DNA of 64,000 nt from Clostridiaceae bacterium (GCA_016293225.1 JAEDEQ010000001.1:6834-70833), one strand, 5' to 3'. Positions 53,532 to 62,936 are shown, counted from the stretch's first letter. The notes: generated by a model not told the origin, from the sequence alone. Numbers and translations: made by a program.

Positions 53532-54845
53532 TTACGGCAGTTTAAGTTCCGTTATAACCTCTGCAAGCGAAGCAAGACTCCGTTTTGAAAGAGCGGCATA
53601 GCGCTCCTTTTTATCTCTTATCTTGGGTTCAATCGGCGGCAGAACGCCGAAGTTTGCACCCATCGGCTGAAAATCCGAAACGCTCTCGTCGCTGATATAG
53701 CGCGAAAGCGCGCCTATCATGGTCGTCTCCGGAAGAACAACTGTTTTTGCCCCTTTTATCCGCCTTGCCATGTTAAGTCCGGCCATGATTCCGGAGGCCG
53801 CGGACTCCATATAGCCCTCAACGCCGGTAATCTGACCGGCAAAAAAGAGTCCGGGTCTTTTTCTGAAGCCGAAATCGCCCGAAAGCAGGCGCGGAGAGTC
53901 GATATATGTATTGCGGTGCATCACGCCGTAGCGCATGAACTCGGCGTTATGCAAAGCCGGTATCATTGAAAAGACCCTTTTCTGCTCCGGAAACTTCAGG
54001 TTGGTCTGAAAGCCGACAAGGTTATAAAGCGTTCCGCTTTTGTTTTCCTTGCGCAGCTGAAGAACCGCCCACGGTCTGTGACCTGTTTTCGGATCGCGCA
54101 GACCGACCGGCTTGAGGGGGCCGAAACGAATGGTATCCTTTCCCCTTGACGCCATGACTTCTATGGGCATGCAGCCCTCATAAACATCTTTACGCTTATC
54201 GAAGGAATGAAGCTCGGCGCTTTCGGCGTTTATGAGCGCTTCGCGGAAAGCCTCGTACTGCTCTTTATTCATCGGGCAGTTGATATAGTCGTCCTCTCCG
54301 CCGCGGTCATAGCGTGAGGCAGAAAAGGAAAATTCGGGATCTACGCTTTCGGCCGTTACAATCGGCGCCGCAGCGTCAAAAAAGAACAGTCCGGTTCCGC
54401 AGAGTCTGCTTATGCTTTCGCTTAAGCTTTCGCTTGCGAGCGGTCCTGCGGCAATAATGACGTTGCCGTCCGGAATTTCGCACACTTCCTCGTGAATGAC
54501 GGTAATGAGCGGATGAGAGGTTATCTTCTCCGTTACAAGAGCGGAAAACTTATCCCTGTCAACCGCAAGCGCGCCGCCGGCCGGAACCTCACATTCGTCC
54601 GCGCACTGCATACAGACCGAGCCGAGCAGGCGCATCTCCGCTTTAAGAAGTCCGGCAGCAGACTCAAGTCTTTTTGCTTTGAGCGAGTTTGAGCAAACAA
54701 GCTCTGCAAGAGTCGGCATATGATGAGCGGGGCTGAATTTTTTCGGCTTCATTTCATAAAGCTCGGTTTCAATCCCGTTTTCGGCAAGGCGCCACGCCGC
54801 TTCAACGCCGGCAAGTCCGCCGCCGATAACTTTAACTTTGCTCAT
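53532..54845 (-). CDS. trmFO: Folate-dependent tRNA (uracil-5)-methyltransferase TrmFO
   Basis: TrmFO uses methylenetetrahydrofolate and FAD to make ribothymidine at tRNA position 54. The 437 residues begin with the dinucleotide-binding VKVIGGGLAGVEAAWRLAE. They continue with FSPAHHMPTLAELVCSNSLKA, the family signature. NCPMNKEQYEAF, EGCMPIEVMASRGKDTIRFGPLKPVGLRDP and FFAGQITGVEGYMESAASGIMAG follow. All are typical of TrmFO. GAGGAGG precedes the ATG. It sits between topA and rnc, 13 nt before the latter start. Confidence 0.97.
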   Translation of the reverse strand: MSKVKVIGGGLAGVEAAWRLAENGIETELYEMKPKKFSPAHHMPTLAELVCSNSLKAKRLESAAGLLKAEMRLLGSVCMQCADECEVPAGGALAVDRDKFSALVTEKITSHPLITVIHEEVCEIPDGNVIIAAGPLASESLSESISRLCGTGLFFFDAAAPIVTAESVDPEFSFSASRYDRGGEDDYINCPMNKEQYEAFREALINAESAELHSFDKRKDVYEGCMPIEVMASRGKDTIRFGPLKPVGLRDPKTGHRPWAVLQLRKENKSGTLYNLVGFQTNLKFPEQKRVFSMIPALHNAEFMRYGVMHRNTYIDSPRLLSGDFGFRKRPGLFFAGQITGVEGYMESAASGIMAGLNMARRIKGAKTVVLPETTMIGALSRYISDESVSDFQPMGANFGVLPPIEPKIRDKKERYAALSKRSLASLAEVITELKLP

Positions 54846-54892
54846 AATTCCTCCTCAGCTTTTTAACCGTGTTGCACGCCGACCGCCAACAG

Positions 54893-56971
54893 TTATTTGG
54901 CTTTATAGCCGCACTTTTCGTCCAAACAGGCAAGAACGCCGCCCTTGCCCTTAAAGAGTGATTTTCCGCACTTCGGGCACTTCTGCTCGGTCGGTTTGTC
55001 CCAGGTCATGAAGTCGCAGTCCGGCCAATTATCGCAGCCGAAGAAGGTGTAACCCCTCTTGGACTTTTTGGCAATCACCTTTCCGCCGCATTTCGGGCAG
55101 GTTGCGCCCGTTTCAATAACATAGGGCTTTGTGTTTTTACATTCGGGATAGCCCGGACAGGCAAGGAATTTTCCGAATCTTCCGGTTTTGATAACCATCA
55201 TACGTCCGCATTTTTCGCAGGGTATGTCGGTCTGATCCTCCTGAAGCTGAATCTTCACGCCCTGCATTTCGCCCTTAACCTTTTCAAGATTCTGCTCAAA
55301 GTCATCATAAAATTCATGCAGGAGCTTTATATAATCCTTCTTACCCTCGCCGACGCTGTCAAGTCCGCTTTCCATTTGCGCGGTGAACCTGGTATTGACA
55401 ATTTTCGGGAACTTTTCTTTAAGAAGCTTTGTAATCGTTTCCCCGAGCTCGGTGGGCACAAGCTGCTTTGATTTTCTTGAAACGTATTCGCGCTTGACAA
55501 TGGTTGAAATAATGGTTGCATAGGTACTCGGACGGCCGACGCCGTTTTCCTCAAGCGTTTTGATGAGCGTTTCTTCCGTATAGCGCGCAGGCGGCTGAGT
55601 AAAGTGCTGATTTTTGTTAATCTCGCGCTCTTTAAGGCTTTCGCCCTCGGCAATTCCGTCGGGAAGCTTACCCTTTTCCTCATCGTCGGCGTTATCGTAA
55701 AGAACGGTAAAGCCGTCGAACTTGACCGAATATCCGCTTGCGGTGAAAAGGCAGTAAGCACCCTCCTTTTCGTTTTTTCCAACGCCCTTGATTTCAAGCT
55801 TAACGGTATTCTGAACACACTGCGACATGAGCGAAGCCACAAAGCGGCGCCAGATGAGGTTATAAAGCTTATACTGATCGCCCGAAAGGCTCTCCTTGAC
55901 GGACTCGGGAGTAAGGCTCACTGTTGAGGGTCTTATTGCCTCGTGTCCGTCCTGTGCGTTGCTCCTTGATTTGAAATAGCGCGGCTTATCGGGCATATAT
56001 TTGTCGCCGTAAACCGAACGGACGTATTCATCGGTCGCGCTCCTTGCTTCTTCGGAAATTCTGAGCGAATCGGTTCTCATGTATGTGATAAGACCGACCA
56101 TTCCGTGACCCTCTATATTAACGCCCTCATAAAGCTCCTGAGCAACCTTCATTGTTTTTTCGGCGCGGAAACCGAGTCTGCGCGCGGCCTCCTGCTGTAG
56201 GGTTGAGGTAATGAACGGCGGCGCAGGGTTCTTTCTTCTTGTTCCCTTTTTGAGCGAGCTGACGCTGTACCGTGCGTCCTCAAGGCGCGCAAGCACGGCG
56301 TTTGCCTGCTCCTCGTTTGAAAGCTTGAGCTTTCCGCTTTCATCGCCGTAAAACTGGGCGTTGACAACCTTTCTTCCGGCAAGGAACTTGCCCTCAATCG
56401 TCCAGTATTCCTCCGGAACAAAAGCGCGTATCTCATCCTCGCGGTCAACAATCATTCTCAGCGCAACGCTCTGAACGCGGCCTGCGGAAAGACCGCGGCG
56501 TATCTTCTGCGAAACAAAGGGGCTGAGCTTATAGCCGACAAGCCGGTCAAGAATACGGCGAGCCTGCTGCGCATTGACAAGATCGAGATCGACCTTGCGC
56601 GGCGCGGCCATGCCGTTTTTGACGCCGGTTTTTGTAATTTCGTTGAAGGTTACGCGGTTGCTTTCGTCAAGGTCAAGACCAAGCAGTGACGCAAGATGCC
56701 ATGAAATTGCCTCTCCCTCGCGGTCGGGGTCGGTTGCAAGATAGACCTTATCACTCTGAGCCACAGCTTCCTTAAGCTCCTTGACAAGCTTTTCCTTTCC
56801 CTTTACTATGCTGTATTTCGGGGCAAAATCATGCTTGATATCAACGCTGAGGCGCGCTGCCGGAAGATCCCTGACGTGACCTTTTGAGGCCACGATGTTA
56901 TAGCCCTTTCCGAGATAGCTTTTAAGAGTCTTAGCCTTTGACGGCGACTCAACAATAATCAGATCTGACAT
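54893..56971 (-). CDS. topA: DNA topoisomerase I
   Basis: A 692-residue type IA topoisomerase that relaxes negative supercoils. It has an N-terminal TOPRIM domain (LIIVESPSKAKTLKSYLGKGY, ATDPDREGEAISWHL), the active-site Tyr in GLITYMRTDS near residue 300 and GYKLSPFVSQKIRRGLSAGRVQSVALR near 155. At the C-terminus are three Cys4 zinc ribbons (CEKCGRM...CPGYPEC, CPKCGGK...CDNWPDC, CPKCGKS...CLDEKC), one fewer than some Bacillus enzymes. The ATG at 56971 has AAAGGTGA before it. Confidence 0.98.
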   Translation of the reverse strand: MSDLIIVESPSKAKTLKSYLGKGYNIVASKGHVRDLPAARLSVDIKHDFAPKYSIVKGKEKLVKELKEAVAQSDKVYLATDPDREGEAISWHLASLLGLDLDESNRVTFNEITKTGVKNGMAAPRKVDLDLVNAQQARRILDRLVGYKLSPFVSQKIRRGLSAGRVQSVALRMIVDREDEIRAFVPEEYWTIEGKFLAGRKVVNAQFYGDESGKLKLSNEEQANAVLARLEDARYSVSSLKKGTRRKNPAPPFITSTLQQEAARRLGFRAEKTMKVAQELYEGVNIEGHGMVGLITYMRTDSLRISEEARSATDEYVRSVYGDKYMPDKPRYFKSRSNAQDGHEAIRPSTVSLTPESVKESLSGDQYKLYNLIWRRFVASLMSQCVQNTVKLEIKGVGKNEKEGAYCLFTASGYSVKFDGFTVLYDNADDEEKGKLPDGIAEGESLKEREINKNQHFTQPPARYTEETLIKTLEENGVGRPSTYATIISTIVKREYVSRKSKQLVPTELGETITKLLKEKFPKIVNTRFTAQMESGLDSVGEGKKDYIKLLHEFYDDFEQNLEKVKGEMQGVKIQLQEDQTDIPCEKCGRMMVIKTGRFGKFLACPGYPECKNTKPYVIETGATCPKCGGKVIAKKSKRGYTFFGCDNWPDCDFMTWDKPTEQKCPKCGKSLFKGKGGVLACLDEKCGYKAK

Positions 56972-57019
56972 ATCTTCACCTTTCACAAATCAGTGGTTTG
57001 TTGAATTTTTTTGCGCTTT

Positions 57020-58276
57020 TCAGGCGCCGGTAACTCTGTAATTATTTCCGCCGACGCAGGCAACATGGCCGCCGATTTCAAGCTCGGTCAAAGCAATGAG
57101 CACCTTGCTGACGGGCAGAGAACTCTCTCTGATGATGTCATCAAGAGGCGTGTCCTCGGTTTTCATTACATTATACACCAAAGCCGCATTTTTAGAAATA
57201 CCTTCAGGCACGGTTTTTAAAATTTTTGCTTTTTCCTCACATTTGGGCGCTGCGGCGCGCGGTTTTTGTGCTTTTTTCACAGGAATTTTCTCTTGCGGCG
57301 CATCATTTTCACCAAAAGGAAATAAATCAATGCCGTCAAAAGGCGTTTTCGGTTCCCGGTTTGAAAATTCCCTCTTGCCTGCAAGCTCAAATCGATAGCG
57401 CTCAAGAATATCCTGCGCGCTGAAAACTGCGTGCGCTCCGTCAATTATCAGCTTGTTTGAGCCTGCATAGGAAACGCTTGAAACATCACCGGGAACGGCA
57501 AAAATATCGCGACGCTGCTTTTTGGCGTGGGCAGCGGTATTGAGCGTTCCGCTCCTGAGATTTGCTTCGATTATCACAACGCCGTTTGAAACGCCGGAGA
57601 TAATGCGGTTACGCAGCGGAAAATATCCCTTTCCGGCCATAGTCAAGGGCGGATACTCGGTTATTGTTGCTCCGTTGCGCGTAACCTCTTCGCGCAGCGC
57701 CTCGTTTTCGCGCAGATAGCGCGAATCGTGGCCGCAGCCCATTACGAGAACGGTTTTATCCTTTTCGGCTATAGCGCTCCTGTGGGCAACGCTGTCGATG
57801 CCGAGAGCGCCGCCGCTGACGATTGTCACCCTGTTTTTTGCAAGGCCGCGCGCAATCTGCTCGGCAGCCTTGATGCCGTACTCGGACGGCTTTCTTGTGC
57901 CGATAACGCCGATGGCAAGGCTGCTTTCGTTAAGGCAGGAAATATCGCCCCTGACAAAAAGCGCAAGCGGATAGTTCTGAATGCCGAGAAGCCTTTTCGG
58001 GTAACGCGGATCATCGGGAGTAATAACGCTTATATAGTTCTTTTCGCAGTATTCAAGCACGCTTTCGCCGGCGCGGATATCGGTCTGCTTCAGCTTTTGA
58101 AGACCCTGAGCCTTAAGACCGAAAAACCCCTCGGAAAACGCGCCCGAAAGGCGCAGATCATCGTCCGAGGCTTCATATATCCTTTCCGCAGAGCCATAGG
58201 CCGAAACAAGCGCATTTGTGTTTGCACCGAAGCCCAGAGCGCTCTGAAGCCAGAGCCAGTATAATCTCTTATCCAA
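57020..58276 (-). CDS. dprA: DNA-processing protein DprA
   Basis: DprA loads RecA on incoming single-stranded DNA in transformation. The 418 residues show an N-terminal SAM-like region (about 1-60), the Rossmann domain with the DprA signature IGVIGTRKPSEYG, VSGGALGIDSVAH and NRIISGVSNGVVIIEANLRSGTLNTA. A linker and a C-terminal winged helix (about 350-418, MKTEDTPLDDIIRESSLPVSKVLIALTELEIGG) follow. The start is placed at the TTG (58276) after AAGGAG. It lies between topA and a SpoU methyltransferase, a common clostridial order. Confidence 0.95.
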   Translation of the reverse strand: MDKRLYWLWLQSALGFGANTNALVSAYGSAERIYEASDDDLRLSGAFSEGFFGLKAQGLQKLKQTDIRAGESVLEYCEKNYISVITPDDPRYPKRLLGIQNYPLALFVRGDISCLNESSLAIGVIGTRKPSEYGIKAAEQIARGLAKNRVTIVSGGALGIDSVAHRSAIAEKDKTVLVMGCGHDSRYLRENEALREEVTRNGATITEYPPLTMAGKGYFPLRNRIISGVSNGVVIIEANLRSGTLNTAAHAKKQRRDIFAVPGDVSSVSYAGSNKLIIDGAHAVFSAQDILERYRFELAGKREFSNREPKTPFDGIDLFPFGENDAPQEKIPVKKAQKPRAAAPKCEEKAKILKTVPEGISKNAALVYNVMKTEDTPLDDIIRESSLPVSKVLIALTELEIGGHVACVGGNNYRVTGA

Positions 58277-58296
58277 TTTTTTCTCCTTATGCTTCT

Positions 58297-59082
58297 TTAT
58301 CCTTTCATAAGCTCCCACATGACGAGAGCGGCGGCGACGGAAGCGTTGAGCGATTCCGCACGCCCTTTCATGGGTATCGTTACACTTTCGCAAGAGTCAA
58401 AAATCCTTTGTGAAACACCGTTGCCCTCGTTGCCTATCACGGCAATAACAGAGCCGCTCATATCGGCTTCGGTAATGAGCTTTGCGCTGTCTGAGGGCGT
58501 TGTTGCATACGTCTTGAAGCCCCTTGCCCTGCACTTTCCGATAAGCGCGCAAAGGTCGTCCGTCCTGATAACGGGCAGGCGCAAAAGCGAGCCCATGGCC
58601 GCGCGCTGAGCTTTCGGGTTATATATGTCGCAGCCGCTTTCGGTAATGAGCGCGGTAATTCCGAGTGCCTCGGCCGTACGGGCAACTGCACCGAGGTTCG
58701 AGGGATCCTGAACATTCTCAAGAGCAATGAATTTTCCGCTTTCGAGTATGCTTTCCTCATCGCGCGCAGGAAGACAGGCGCAAACGCAGAAAAAGCCCTG
58801 CGGAGTTTGCGTGTCGCTCAGCTTCAGCGCGGCGGCTTTTGATATGAGAAAGGTGTTTTCGGCTTTTGAAGAAATGAAACGAACGTCCGCCTCATGTTTT
58901 TCAAATGCATTTTGTGTGTAAAAAAAAGTCCTGACCGAAACGCCGCATTCCGCCGCGTCGCGGCAGAGACGAAGTCCTTCAAGCAGAAAGCTGTTTTTTT
59001 CCTTCCTCTCCTTTGCTGAGACGGCGAGCTTTGAGGCGGCCTTGATTTTTTCGTTCGAGGCGCTTTCGATAACGCTTGTCAT
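58297..59082 (-). CDS. SpoU/TrmH-family RNA 2'-O-methyltransferase
   Basis: A 261-residue SPOUT enzyme. The N-terminal 100 residues form the L30e-like substrate-binding domain (VIESASNEKIKAASKLAVSAKERK; LLEGLRLCRDA). The C-terminal trefoil-knot domain has the three SPOUT motifs: ALENVQDPSNLGAVARTAEALG, VIAVIGNEGNGVS and VTIPMKGRAESLNASVAAALVMWE. It probably methylates ribose in 23S rRNA or tRNA. The target is not determined. Confidence 0.93.
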   Translation of the reverse strand: MTSVIESASNEKIKAASKLAVSAKERKEKNSFLLEGLRLCRDAAECGVSVRTFFYTQNAFEKHEADVRFISSKAENTFLISKAAALKLSDTQTPQGFFCVCACLPARDEESILESGKFIALENVQDPSNLGAVARTAEALGITALITESGCDIYNPKAQRAAMGSLLRLPVIRTDDLCALIGKCRARGFKTYATTPSDSAKLITEADMSGSVIAVIGNEGNGVSQRIFDSCESVTIPMKGRAESLNASVAAALVMWELMKG

Positions 59083-59127
59083 ATTGTTTTTCCTTTCATA
59101 GGCTCATGCCGAAAAACCGGCAGTCAC

Positions 59128-59168
59128 CAAAAAAAGACAAATACGCCCGAGAGGATTTCTCGGACGCA
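59128..59168 (-). terminator. Intrinsic terminator of the infC-rpmI-rplT operon
   Basis: On the minus strand the stem GCGTCCGAGA pairs with TCTCGGGCGT (arms around 59166-59144), followed by ATTTGTC and a run of T residues (59135-59128), just past the rplT stop. Confidence 0.8.
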
Positions 59169-59178
59169 TAACAGTCAA

Positions 59179-59532
59179 TTAAAGAGCAGCCTTTGCCTTT
59201 TCAACAAGAGCGGTGAAAGCGGCGGGATCGGCAATCGCAATCTCGGAAAGCATCTTTCTGTTAAGAGTGATGCCGGCTTTCTTGAGTCCGTTGATAAAAG
59301 TTGAATAGTTGGTTCCGTTAGCCTTGCAGGCGGCGGAAATTCTTGTTATCCAAAGGCGGCGGAAGTCGCGCTTTTTCTGCTTTCTTCCGATGTAAGCGTA
59401 ATTACCGCTCTTCATAACGGCCTGCTTGGCTGTTTTGAAGAGGCTGTGCTTTGAGCCGTAATAGCCCTTAGCGAGTTTTAAAACTTTATTTCTTCTCTTG
59501 CGAGTCATCATTGCGCCTTTAATACGTGCCAT
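59179..59532 (-). CDS. rplT: 50S ribosomal protein L20
   Basis: A 117-residue basic protein of the large subunit, also the translational regulator of its own operon in many bacteria. It has the typical [26 protein letters not shown] start, then [30 protein letters not shown] and the C-terminal globular part. GGAGG precedes the ATG. Confidence 0.98.
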   Translation of the reverse strand: MARIKGAMMTRKRRNKVLKLAKGYYGSKHSLFKTAKQAVMKSGNYAYIGRKQKKRDFRRLWITRISAACKANGTNYSTFINGLKKAGITLNRKMLSEIAIADPAAFTALVEKAKAAL

Positions 59533-59617
59533 GATAAAGTACCTCCGTTATAATATATTTCTCTGAAATCAGAAGTTGGTGAAAAATGGGCCGCACGGTC
59601 AACCGGCGGAAGTCATC

Positions 59618-59815
59618 TTATTTGTAAGGAATGAGACGTTTGATCTGCTTCTGATTTGTAACGTCGGCAACTTCTGTTTTGCGAAGATTTCTCTTGCGCT
59701 TGGTAGTCTTCTTGTTAAGGATGTGAGATTTGTAAGCATGACCACGGATGGGCTTACCGTTTTTGGAGAGCTTAAAGCGCTTTTTTGCTCCGCTGTGAGT
59801 TTTAATCTTAGGCAT
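59618..59815 (-). CDS. rpmI: 50S ribosomal protein L35
   Basis: A 65-residue basic protein. It starts [20 protein letters not shown], followed by [26 protein letters not shown], the L35 signature. AGGAGG precedes the ATG. It lies between infC (17 nt) and rplT (85 nt). Confidence 0.98.
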   Translation of the reverse strand: MPKIKTHSGAKKRFKLSKNGKPIRGHAYKSHILNKKTTKRKRNLRKTEVADVTNQKQIKRLIPYK

Positions 59816-59832
59816 GATTTTTCCTCCTGTAA

Positions 59833-60357
59833 TTACTTTTTTGTTTTCGGTGCAAGGAACATCTGCATTGAGCGACCCTCGAGCTTTGCCGGCTTTTCAA
59901 CCGAGCTGAACTCAGAGCAGGCTTCGGAAAAGTTGCTCATTGTTACAAGACCGTTTTCCGGGTGAGCCATTTCACGGCCGCGGAAGCGGATTGAAACCTT
60001 GACCTTGTTTCCGCTTTCAAGGAAGCGCTTTGCGTGGTTGACCTTGGTTTCAAAGTCATGCTTGTCGATATTAAGAGAAAGGCGAATTTCTTTAATTTCG
60101 ATAATACGCTGATTCTTCCTTGCTTCCTTTTCGCGCTTGGTCTGTTCAAAGCGATATTTTCCGTAATCCATGATTTTGCACACCGGCGGTTTAGCCTGAG
60201 GAGCGATTTTGACAAGATCAAGATTTTTTTCCTCGGCAATCTTCAGCGCCTCGGCGGCAGACATGATGCCGATTGCCTCGCCGTCTGCGTCGATAACACG
60301 AAGCTCTCTGTCTCTGATTTCCTCATTGATCTGCATTTCTTTGATAGCGATGTTCAT
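59833..60357 (-). CDS. infC: Translation initiation factor IF-3
   Basis: IF-3 keeps the 30S subunit free and proofreads start codons. The protein (174 residues from the ATG) has the N-terminal domain [32 protein letters not shown], the [16 protein letters not shown] linker helix and the C-terminal domain [42 protein letters not shown]. The in-frame ATG (60357) is only 3 nt after GGAGG. An AUC codon two codons in (60349-60351) is 9 nt after it. infC genes often use AUU/AUC/AUA starts for autoregulation, so the true start may be the AUC, giving 172 residues. Confidence 0.97.
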   Translation of the reverse strand: MNIAIKEMQINEEIRDRELRVIDADGEAIGIMSAAEALKIAEEKNLDLVKIAPQAKPPVCKIMDYGKYRFEQTKREKEARKNQRIIEIKEIRLSLNIDKHDFETKVNHAKRFLESGNKVKVSIRFRGREMAHPENGLVTMSNFSEACSEFSSVEKPAKLEGRSMQMFLAPKTKK

Positions 60358-60386
60358 ACACCTCCAAAAAATCTGATAAAACTAAA

Positions 60387-60413
60387 GCGTGAACAGAGTT
60401 TTTCCGTTCACGC
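60387..60413 (-). promoter_or_regulatory. Hairpin in the infC operon leader
   Basis: On the minus strand an 8-bp perfect stem GCGTGAAC/GTTCACGC with an 11-nt loop lies about 30 nt upstream of infC. Further upstream (about 60438-60463) ACCTTC can pair with GAAGGT. The pair of stems is in the place of the L20-type autoregulatory leader of Firmicutes infC operons. I cannot match it to that structure base by base. Confidence 0.55.
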
Positions 60414-60498
60414 ACAATACACTTAAAGAAGCTATTGACCTTCAAAAACAAAATTCGGAAGGTGAGAACGAAACAATGCTCTGCTTTGTTGCCTGAAT

Positions 60499-60527
60499 AT
60501 AATACTACCGTCTTTTACGTTTGTCAA
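60499..60527 (-). promoter_or_regulatory. Sigma-A promoter of infC-rpmI-rplT
   Basis: On the minus strand, -35 TTGACA (60527-60522), 17-bp spacer and -10 TATTAT (60504-60499). This leaves a leader of about 135 nt. Confidence 0.85.
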
Positions 60528-60593
60528 GTAGTTTTTGAAATTATTATCGGCCGCTTTAAACAAATTATTAATTGCCGACAGGAAAAAGCCGCC

Positions 60594-61631
60594 TTACATT
60601 GCGCGGTCGGTAAGAACAATTTCGTTTGCGTCAGTAAACGTTGCAATAATTCCGTCATGATTGACGCAGGAATAGATTGAAGCTTTCGCCGTCACGGTAA
60701 GATTCCATTTGACGTTCGGATAGATCTTTCCGAGGTAGTTTGTGACTATCGCAATCTTCGGCGTGAGTTTTTTGATAAAGCTTCGTGAGGACGAGCCGAA
60801 ATAACCGTGGTGGCCGATCTTCAAAAGGTCAACGTGGCCTATCTCATCGCCGTACTTTTTTTCAAGACCCGACTTTGCGGTGAAGTCCGCCGCAAGAAAA
60901 GCGGTGCGCTCCCCTTTTTCCAGCAAGACTCCGACGCTTGCGGCGTTTTCGCCTTTGCCTGTGAGCTCTTGCGGAGTAACGGTGTTGATAAACCTGACCC
61001 TGAAATCGCCGAACATGAATTCTTTGTCCGGTAAGTTTCCGGTAACCGGAATGTCCTTTTCCTTCAGCGCGTCAATTATCCTGTTATAGGTCTGAATATT
61101 GCCCCAGCCGTTGCTTTCAAGGTCTGTGCCAACATTCGGGTCATACTCTTTAAAATACGCTTTTTTAATTACTATATCGTCATTTTTAATGATATCCTCA
61201 AAGTTTCCGTAATGGTCATAGTGGCAATGCGTTCCGAGAATAAAATCAAGGTGCGCCTTGCCATCCTTACCGGTTGCAACTTTTTTGATGTAATTGATAA
61301 CATCGTCACGAAAACCGCTGTATTCGGTCTTTCTGCGCGGATCGTTGTTTCCCTCGCCGGAATCCACAAGCGCAAAGCGGCCGTTGCTTTCAATAAGCAT
61401 GCAATCGGAGTTCGCCGTGTTTAAAAAGTGGATACGGTCGTCTCCGTATTTATAATCAAACGTCTCGGCTGAAAAAGAGTATTCCTTTTCATACTTATTG
61501 CAAATAACAAGCGTATAGATATCAAGGAGGAAAACCGAAATCATAACAATATAAGTAAGTCCCCTGACAATATCTTTTGCCAGCTTACCTTTATCAGAGC
61601 TTTTATTATTTTTCATAACTCTTTTGCTCAT
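60594..61631 (-). CDS. Membrane-anchored ComEC-like metallo-beta-lactamase-fold hydrolase
   Basis: A 345-residue protein with an N-terminal membrane anchor (about 24-47, VRGLTYIVMISVFLLDIYTLVIC) and a metallo-beta-lactamase domain outside the cell. The zinc motif is LGTHCHYDHYGN (HxHxDH form). It is preceded by FLNTANSDCMLIESNGRFALVDSG and followed by VDLLKIGHHGYFGSS, as in the stand-alone ComEC/Rec2-type hydrolase domain (usual HHGS). The channel part of ComEC is absent. GGAGG lies 8 nt before the ATG, which overlaps the upstream permease-like gene by 4 nt. Confidence 0.88.
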   Translation of the reverse strand: MSKRVMKNNKSSDKGKLAKDIVRGLTYIVMISVFLLDIYTLVICNKYEKEYSFSAETFDYKYGDDRIHFLNTANSDCMLIESNGRFALVDSGEGNNDPRRKTEYSGFRDDVINYIKKVATGKDGKAHLDFILGTHCHYDHYGNFEDIIKNDDIVIKKAYFKEYDPNVGTDLESNGWGNIQTYNRIIDALKEKDIPVTGNLPDKEFMFGDFRVRFINTVTPQELTGKGENAASVGVLLEKGERTAFLAADFTAKSGLEKKYGDEIGHVDLLKIGHHGYFGSSSRSFIKKLTPKIAIVTNYLGKIYPNVKWNLTVTAKASIYSCVNHDGIIATFTDANEIVLTDRAM

Positions 61632-62785
61632 TTTTTAATCCTCCCTGCCGCAACGGAAAACACAACGCAGATAATCGCCGCTATGAAAGGGTCAAAGAAA
61701 ACAAAGACGAGTGCGGAAACAAAAAACAGCGCAAGTCCAATAAAATTCTTTTCCGCAAACACAGGCGCGGCAAGCCTGAACGGAACCCTCTGCCAGGCCG
61801 AAACAATGAACACAACAGCAAGCGAATGCAGCGGAATTCTTGAAATTATTCCGGAGCAAAACACGGCAAACAGTGTGGACGCGGCAACGGCGGTCAATGC
61901 CGAAACGGAGGTATATTTCAGAATATTGCGCCGGGCAGCCGGAAAGCCGCCGAGCAAAGCCGAAACTGCGCCGCACGAGGCGGCCGAAAGGGAATCCTTC
62001 CTTTCCTGCGGCTTGAAAAGCGCCCAGACAAACGCAAGAGCGAACGCGCCTTTCATCACGGTCACAAGACCTTCACCGCCGGAAAACGCAGAAAAATCAA
62101 GAAGCGGCAAAAAGCTTTTTACGCCGGAAAGCACCGTCATATCGGAAAGCGCGCCGACTTCAAGAACGGGGGTTGAATTTTTATCAGGATTGAGGAAAAG
62201 GTTCAACACAAGCGGTATGATTAAGGAAACGAATTCCGCCGGAAGATACTTTGAAAGCTTTTTGAACCTGTACGGAAAGACTATCATTGCAAACAGGGTT
62301 ACCGTGCCGAAGAAAACGCCGCGCCAATTCGGATGGAAACCTAAATAGCGGTAGTTTTTGAGCATTTCAAAGGTTGTGCTTCCCGAAGCGCCGATTCCGA
62401 AGTAATAAGTTGTCAGAAGCACCGTTATTGAAAACGCAAGTCCCATTGCCGCGCCGGCTTTAACATACGGCGGAAAGGTAAGCTGATTTTTTGAAAGCGA
62501 GAGCAGAACGCAAAGCACGGAACCAACAAAAACGGCAAGCGGTAAGGCGCCGTTTCCGGTCGCAGCGGCAACAAAAACCACCGGAACAAGCAAAAATGCG
62601 TTCAAGGAAAGCACCTTTTTTTTCAGAGCGACAGACAAAGCAAGGCAGACTATCGCCGAAACAAGGGCGTAATACACGTTGACCGAAAGGCAGGCAGCCG
62701 CTGCAAGCGCAGGAAGAAATACCTTTCCGGCGGCAGTGAGACCGAAAAGCATCTCGGAAAAAAGCTCTTTGTTTTTATATTTCAT
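61628..62785 (-). CDS. SulP-like membrane permease without STAS domain
   Basis: A 385-residue protein with about 10-12 membrane helices. The segments VKAGAAMGLAFSITVLLTTYYFGI, NWRGVFFGTVTLFAMIVFPYRF, PAEFVSLIIPLVLNLFL, VGALSDMTVLSGVKSFLPLLDF and SCGAVSALLGGFPAARRNILKYTSVSALTAVAASTLF follow the order of SulP/SLC26 anion transporters. The last matches the GGxP...SR...G region. The cytoplasmic STAS domain is missing, and the N-terminal signature is poor, so this is a remote or reduced member. It could also be an unrelated uncharacterised permease. It is co-transcribed with the metallo-beta-lactamase gene. Confidence 0.5.
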   Translation of the reverse strand: MKYKNKELFSEMLFGLTAAGKVFLPALAAAACLSVNVYYALVSAIVCLALSVALKKKVLSLNAFLLVPVVFVAAATGNGALPLAVFVGSVLCVLLSLSKNQLTFPPYVKAGAAMGLAFSITVLLTTYYFGIGASGSTTFEMLKNYRYLGFHPNWRGVFFGTVTLFAMIVFPYRFKKLSKYLPAEFVSLIIPLVLNLFLNPDKNSTPVLEVGALSDMTVLSGVKSFLPLLDFSAFSGGEGLVTVMKGAFALAFVWALFKPQERKDSLSAASCGAVSALLGGFPAARRNILKYTSVSALTAVAASTLFAVFCSGIISRIPLHSLAVVFIVSAWQRVPFRLAAPVFAEKNFIGLALFFVSALVFVFFDPFIAAIICVVFSVAAGRIKK

Positions 62786-62819
62786 TTAATACACCTGTTT
62801 TTTAAACAAAATCATTGTT

Positions 62820-62848
62820 ACTATACACGATTTATATTAAAAAAGCAA
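62820..62848 (-). promoter_or_regulatory. Promoter of the permease and metallo-beta-lactamase pair
   Basis: On the minus strand, -35 TTGCTT (62848-62843), 17-bp spacer and -10 TATAGT (62825-62820). Confidence 0.65.
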
Positions 62849-62906
62849 GAGAAAATAATTATTTACAAATTGAACATAAAAAAACCGCACAACAATATAT
62901 TTTATA

Positions 62907-62936
62907 TTGACAAAGCGTCTTTGAGTATTGTAAAAT
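62907..62936 (+). promoter_or_regulatory. Promoter of the secreted esterase gene
   Basis: -35 TTGACA (62907-62912), 18-bp spacer and -10 TAAAAT (62931-62936). An AAGGAG site precedes the ATG. Confidence 0.75.
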
